From positions 111,288-175,287 of the forward strand of contig NZ_PNRE01000100.1 of NCBI RefSeq assembly GCF_002879645.1: DNA of 64,000 nucleotides. The letters run 5' to 3'. Positions 60,647 through 64,000 of this stretch are shown here, one piece after another (position 1 is the stretch's first letter; each line of letters begins with the position of its first letter). The notes beneath the pieces were generated by a model, which saw only the letters and a program-made list of their open reading frames with translations, ran no database searches and had not been told where the DNA came from. Made by a program: the position numbers and the translations under genes. This stretch comes from Halomonas heilongjiangensis. Lineage in GTDB: Bacteria; Pseudomonadota; Gammaproteobacteria; Pseudomonadales; Halomonadaceae.

Positions 60647-63481
60647 ATGCAACAAGGCATAATGGAGTTGATGTGGCGCTCCTCCCACGTCAGTGGCGGC
60701 AATGCCCACTATGTGGAAGCGCTCTACGAGCAGTACCTCGAAGACCCCGATGCTGTCCCCGACGAATGGCGCAATTATTTCGACCAATTGCCGCGTCCCG
60801 AAGGCAGCGCCTCACATGACGTTCCGCTTGCCCCGATCCGCGACCAGTTCTACCAGCTAGGCCGAGCACGACGCACCGCCCAGGCCGGCACCGCCGCCGA
60901 CAGCGGGGAGAACAAGAAACAGGTCAAGGTTCTCCAGCTGATCAACGCCTATCGCTTCCGCGGGCACCAGAAGGCCGACATCGACCCCCTTGGCCTGCGC
61001 AGCCCGACCCCCGTCCCCGACCTCGACCTCTCATTCCACCAGCTCTCGAAGGCCGACCTGGATACCGAATTCCAGACCGGCTCCTTCTTCATGGGCCTGG
61101 ACAAGGCACCGCTCAAGGAGATCGTCGAGGCGCTGGAGCAGACCTACTGCCGCTCCATCGGCTGCGAGATCATGCACATCGTCGACACCGAGGAGAAGCG
61201 CTGGCTGCAGCAGCGTTTCGAGTCGGTGCGCTCGGCGCCCAGGTTCAGCGACGAGGTGCGCAAGCACGTGCTCGAGCGGCTGACCGCCGCCGAGGGCCTG
61301 GAGAGCTACCTGGCCTCCAAGTACCCGGGCACCAAGCGCTTCGGCCTGGAGGGCGGCGAAGCCTTCATCCCGATGATGGACGAGCTGATCCAGCGCGCCG
61401 GCGGCTACGGCACCAAGGAAGTGGTCATCGGCATGGCCCACCGCGGACGCCTCAACCTGCTGGTCAACATCCTCGGCAAGAACCCTTCCGAGCTGATCGA
61501 CGAGTTCGACGGCAAGAAGGTCATCGAGCGCGGCTCCGGCGACGTCAAGTACCACCAGGGCTTCAGCTCCAACGTCATGACCCCCGGTGGCGAGGTGCAC
61601 CTGGCGCTGTCGTTCAACCCCTCTCACCTGGAGATCGTCTCTCCGGTGGTCGAGGGCTCGGTGCGCGCCCGCCAGGACCGCCGTGACGACCCCGAGGGTA
61701 CCAAGGTGCTGCCGATCAACGTGCATGGCGATGCGGCCTTCGCCGGCCAGGGCGTGGTCATGGAGACCTTCCAGATGTCCCAGACCCGTGCCTACAAGAC
61801 CGGCGGCACGCTGCACATCGTCATCAACAACCAGGTCGGTTTCACCACCTCCAACCCGCTGGACGCCCGCTCCACCGAGTACTGCACCGACATCGCCAAG
61901 ATGGTTCAGGCGCCGATCTTCCACGTCAACGGCGACGACGCCGATGCGGTGCTGCACGCCACCCAGGTGGCGCTGGACTACCGCCAGCAGTTCAAGCGTG
62001 ACGTGGTCATCGACCTGGTCTGCTACCGTCGGCGCGGCCACAACGAGGCCGACGAGCCCTCCGGCACCCAGCCGATGATGTACAGCAAGATCAAGCAGCA
62101 TCCCTCGTCCCGGACGCTCTACGCCCAGCGCCTGGTCGAGCAGGGGGTGGTCAGCGAGGATGGCGTCAAGGCGATGGTCGAGACCTATCGCGATGACCTG
62201 GTGGCCGGCAATCACGTGGCCAACGCCCTGGTGCAGGAGCCCAACACCTCGCTGTTCGTCGACTGGAAGCCCTACCTGGGCCACGAGTGGACCGGCGATG
62301 CCGACACCACCTTCGACATGAAGCGCCTGCAGCAGCTGGCGGCGAGGATGTGCGAGATTCCCGACGGGGTCGAGGTACAGCGCCAGGTGGCCAAGATCTA
62401 CGATGATCGCCGCAGGATGCAGGCCGGTGGCCTGGCGCTGAACTGGGGCTTCGCCGAGACCCTGGCCTACGCCACCCTGCTCGATCAGGGCCACCCGGTG
62501 CGCATCACCGGCCAGGACGTGGGTCGCGGCACCTTCTCCCACCGTCACGCCGTGGTGCACAACCAGAAGGACGGCAGTGCCTACGTGCCGTTGCAGCACA
62601 TGGCCGATGGCCAGCCGTGCTTCACCATCCACGACTCCTTCCTCTCGGAAGAGGCCGTGCTGGCCTTCGAGTACGGCTACGCGACCACCATGCCCAACGC
62701 CCTGATCGTCTGGGAAGCCCAGTTCGGTGACTTCTTCAATGGCGCCCAGGTGGTGGTCGACCAGTTCATCTCCTCCGGCGAGACCAAGTGGGGCCGGCTG
62801 TGCGGCCTGACCATGCTGCTGCCCCATGGCTACGAGGGCCAGGGCCCCGAGCACTCCTCGGCGCGTCTCGAGCGCTTCCTGCAGCTGTGTGCCGAGCACA
62901 ACATGCAGGTCTGCGTGCCCACCACCCCGGCGCAGATCTTCCACCTGCTGCGTCGCCAGGTGATCCGCCCGCTGAGAAAGCCGCTGGTGGTGATGTCGCC
63001 CAAGAGCCTGCTGCGCCACAAGGAGGCGACCTCGACCCTCGAGGAGCTGGCCTACGGCCGCTTCCAGATGGTGCTGCCCGACCAGGGCAAGCTCGAGGCC
63101 GGCAAGGTCGAGCGCATCGTGCTGTGTGCCGGCAAGGTCTACTACGACCTGGCCAACTGGCGCGAGGAGTTCGCCCGCGACGACGTCGCCCTCCTGCGGC
63201 TCGAGCAGCTCTACCCCTTCCCCAAGGAGGAGCTCTTCGAGGCGATCAAGGCCTACACCAACGTCACCGACGTGGTGTGGTGTCAGGAGGAGCCGCTCAA
63301 CCAGGGGGCCTGGTACTCGAGCCAGCACCACATGCGTGCGGTCGTCGACATGCTCCGTGACGGCCTGGGACGGGAGCTGAAGTTCGCCGGACGCCCGGCA
63401 TCGGCGGCACCCGCGGCGGGCTACATGTCCGTGCACACCGAACAGCAGCGCCAACTGGTGGAAGACGCCTTCAACGCCTGA
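60647..63481 (+). CDS. sucA: 2-oxoglutarate dehydrogenase E1 component
   Basis: A 944-residue thiamine diphosphate enzyme, the decarboxylating subunit of the 2-oxoglutarate dehydrogenase complex. It starts MQQGIMELMWRSSHVSGGNAHYVEALYEQYL at ATG 60647, preceded by GACCGAGAG. E1o features are YRFRGHQKADIDPLG, the TPP-region GMAHRGRLNLLVNILGK, HVNGDDADAVLHA and CYRRRGHNEADEPS. The longer open frame to 60485 crosses the hairpin and is not coding. It transfers succinyl groups to the SucB lipoyl domain. Confidence 0.97.
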   Translation: MQQGIMELMWRSSHVSGGNAHYVEALYEQYLEDPDAVPDEWRNYFDQLPRPEGSASHDVPLAPIRDQFYQLGRARRTAQAGTAADSGENKKQVKVLQLINAYRFRGHQKADIDPLGLRSPTPVPDLDLSFHQLSKADLDTEFQTGSFFMGLDKAPLKEIVEALEQTYCRSIGCEIMHIVDTEEKRWLQQRFESVRSAPRFSDEVRKHVLERLTAAEGLESYLASKYPGTKRFGLEGGEAFIPMMDELIQRAGGYGTKEVVIGMAHRGRLNLLVNILGKNPSELIDEFDGKKVIERGSGDVKYHQGFSSNVMTPGGEVHLALSFNPSHLEIVSPVVEGSVRARQDRRDDPEGTKVLPINVHGDAAFAGQGVVMETFQMSQTRAYKTGGTLHIVINNQVGFTTSNPLDARSTEYCTDIAKMVQAPIFHVNGDDADAVLHATQVALDYRQQFKRDVVIDLVCYRRRGHNEADEPSGTQPMMYSKIKQHPSSRTLYAQRLVEQGVVSEDGVKAMVETYRDDLVAGNHVANALVQEPNTSLFVDWKPYLGHEWTGDADTTFDMKRLQQLAARMCEIPDGVEVQRQVAKIYDDRRRMQAGGLALNWGFAETLAYATLLDQGHPVRITGQDVGRGTFSHRHAVVHNQKDGSAYVPLQHMADGQPCFTIHDSFLSEEAVLAFEYGYATTMPNALIVWEAQFGDFFNGAQVVVDQFISSGETKWGRLCGLTMLLPHGYEGQGPEHSSARLERFLQLCAEHNMQVCVPTTPAQIFHLLRRQVIRPLRKPLVVMSPKSLLRHKEATSTLEELAYGRFQMVLPDQGKLEAGKVERIVLCAGKVYYDLANWREEFARDDVALLRLEQLYPFPKEELFEAIKAYTNVTDVVWCQEEPLNQGAWYSSQHHMRAVVDMLRDGLGRELKFAGRPASAAPAAGYMSVHTEQQRQLVEDAFNA

Positions 63482-63522
63482 AGCGACCACCGGGACGAGA
63501 GAGAACATACAAGGGATACGAC

Positions 63523-64000
63523 ATGGCTACCGAGATCAAGGCACCCACCTTTCCGGAATCCGTTGCCGAAGGCAGCGTGGCCGCCTGGCACAAGAAGCCG
63601 GGCGACAGCGTCGAGCGTGACGAGTTGATCGTCGAGATCGAGACCGACAAGGTGGTGCTCGAGGTGGTGGCGCCGGAAGCCGGCACCCTCTCCGAGGTGC
63701 TGGCCGAGGAGGGCGACACCGTGGCGTCCGAGCAGGTACTGGGGCGCATCGGCAAAGGCGCGGCCAAGGGCGGCGAGCAAGCGGTCGAGCAGAAGGTCAA
63801 TGCCAAGGCCGAGCAGAAGAGCGACGTCAAGCCCGCCGGCGGCGGCAAGCAGCACGAGGTGAAGGCGCCGACCTTCCCCGAGTCGATCCAGGAGGGCACC
63901 GTGGCCACCTGGCACAAGCAGGTCGGCGAGGCGGTCAAGCGAGACGAGGTGCTGGCCGATATCGAGACCGACAAGGTGGTGCTCGAGGTGGTGGCGCCGG
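63523..64000 (+). CDS. sucB: 2-oxoglutarate dehydrogenase E2 component (partial, two lipoyl domains)
   Basis: The frame starts at ATG 63523 (MATEIKAPTFPESVAEGSVAAWHKKPG) and runs off the window after 159 codons. The first lipoyl domain carries the lipoylated Lys in EIETDKVVLEV. An Ala/Lys/Gly-rich linker (AKGGEQAVEQKVNAKAEQKSDVKPAGGG) follows, then a second lipoyl domain starting VKAPTFPESIQEGTVATWHK with DIETDKVVLEV. SucB of E. coli has one lipoyl domain, so this E2 is of the duplicated type. The peripheral-binding and catalytic domains lie outside the window. Confidence 0.93.
   Translation, partial: MATEIKAPTFPESVAEGSVAAWHKKPGDSVERDELIVEIETDKVVLEVVAPEAGTLSEVLAEEGDTVASEQVLGRIGKGAAKGGEQAVEQKVNAKAEQKSDVKPAGGGKQHEVKAPTFPESIQEGTVATWHKQVGEAVKRDEVLADIETDKVVLEVVAP
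63637..64000 (+). repeat. Duplicated lipoyl-domain DNA in sucB
   Basis: The 40 bases at 63637-63676 recur exactly at 63961-64000, 324 bases later. They encode the lipoyl-lysine segment of each domain. Flanking regions are similar but diverged, so this is a domain duplication with the core kept nearly identical. Confidence 0.9.

Overview
The window is high-GC, densely coded DNA with the gene order gltA / sdhCDAB-sucAB, gltX beside tRNA-Glu, a polyol ABC/SorC operon and a TolC/RND efflux set. Protein sequences and gene order look like a halophilic gammaproteobacterium of the Halomonas type. That assignment is inferred from recognition; there is no 16S rRNA gene in the window.

Layout. (1) Bases 1-8392 form a copper-resistance island: the 3' end of one multicopper oxidase, a BNR-type lipoprotein, an extra lgt, a cupredoxin, a two-component pair, a Tat-exported CopA with twelve 24-bp Met/His repeats, CopB, a DUF2933 protein and a broken membrane-protein remnant. 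Two promoters in it share an 11-bp-spaced TTTCAG direct repeat. (2) Bases 8533-13374 on the minus strand hold a four-gene YbhGFSR-type ABC-2 exporter. A helical protein gene behind an FNR-like box follows, then a small membrane protein and a cardiolipin synthase. (3) Bases 16347-22742 hold an L,D-transpeptidase, a fatty acid desaturase, a FixL/FixJ-like pair with a 2-oxoglutarate oxygenase, and two divergent Nudix hydrolases. (4) Bases 22822-34547 are a complete polyol operon: SorC regulator, SmoEFGK-type ABC importer, HAD phosphatase, sorbitol-type SDR, P-loop sugar kinase, mannitol-type dehydrogenase, xylulokinase and transaldolase. These import hexitols/pentitols, oxidise them to ketoses, phosphorylate these and feed the pentose phosphate pathway.

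(5) Bases 34567-39741 hold a NIF3-like protein, a 940-residue ACP-FAAL-PlsC fusion, a fructosamine-kinase-like protein and an alpha/beta hydrolase. (6) Bases 39868-47379 encode a TolC/MexA/MexB-type tripartite pump and a TetR regulator. The pump operon and the distant tetR gene carry matching operator-like palindromes. (7) Bases 47538-51603 hold an aspartoacylase-family enzyme, DusA, a DksA/TraR-type zinc-finger protein, a lipoprotein and an XRE/S24 regulator. (8) Bases 52027-53903 hold gltX, a REP-like inverted repeat, and tRNA-Ala(GGC) and tRNA-Glu(TTC) behind a promoter embedded in a perfect 12-bp-arm palindrome. A 550-bp non-coding stretch with an AT-rich patch and DnaA boxes follows. (9) Bases 54453-64000 hold a 3-hydroxyisobutyrate-dehydrogenase-family gene, gltA, and divergently sdhCDAB-sucA-sucB. 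The sucB gene runs off the window and already shows two tandem lipoyl domains.

The most worthwhile leads are the shared copper and RND operators, the two FNR-like boxes, the GATC cluster at the polyol promoter, the ACP-FAAL-PlsC fusion, the two-lipoyl SucB, the tRNA promoter palindrome and the origin-like patch.
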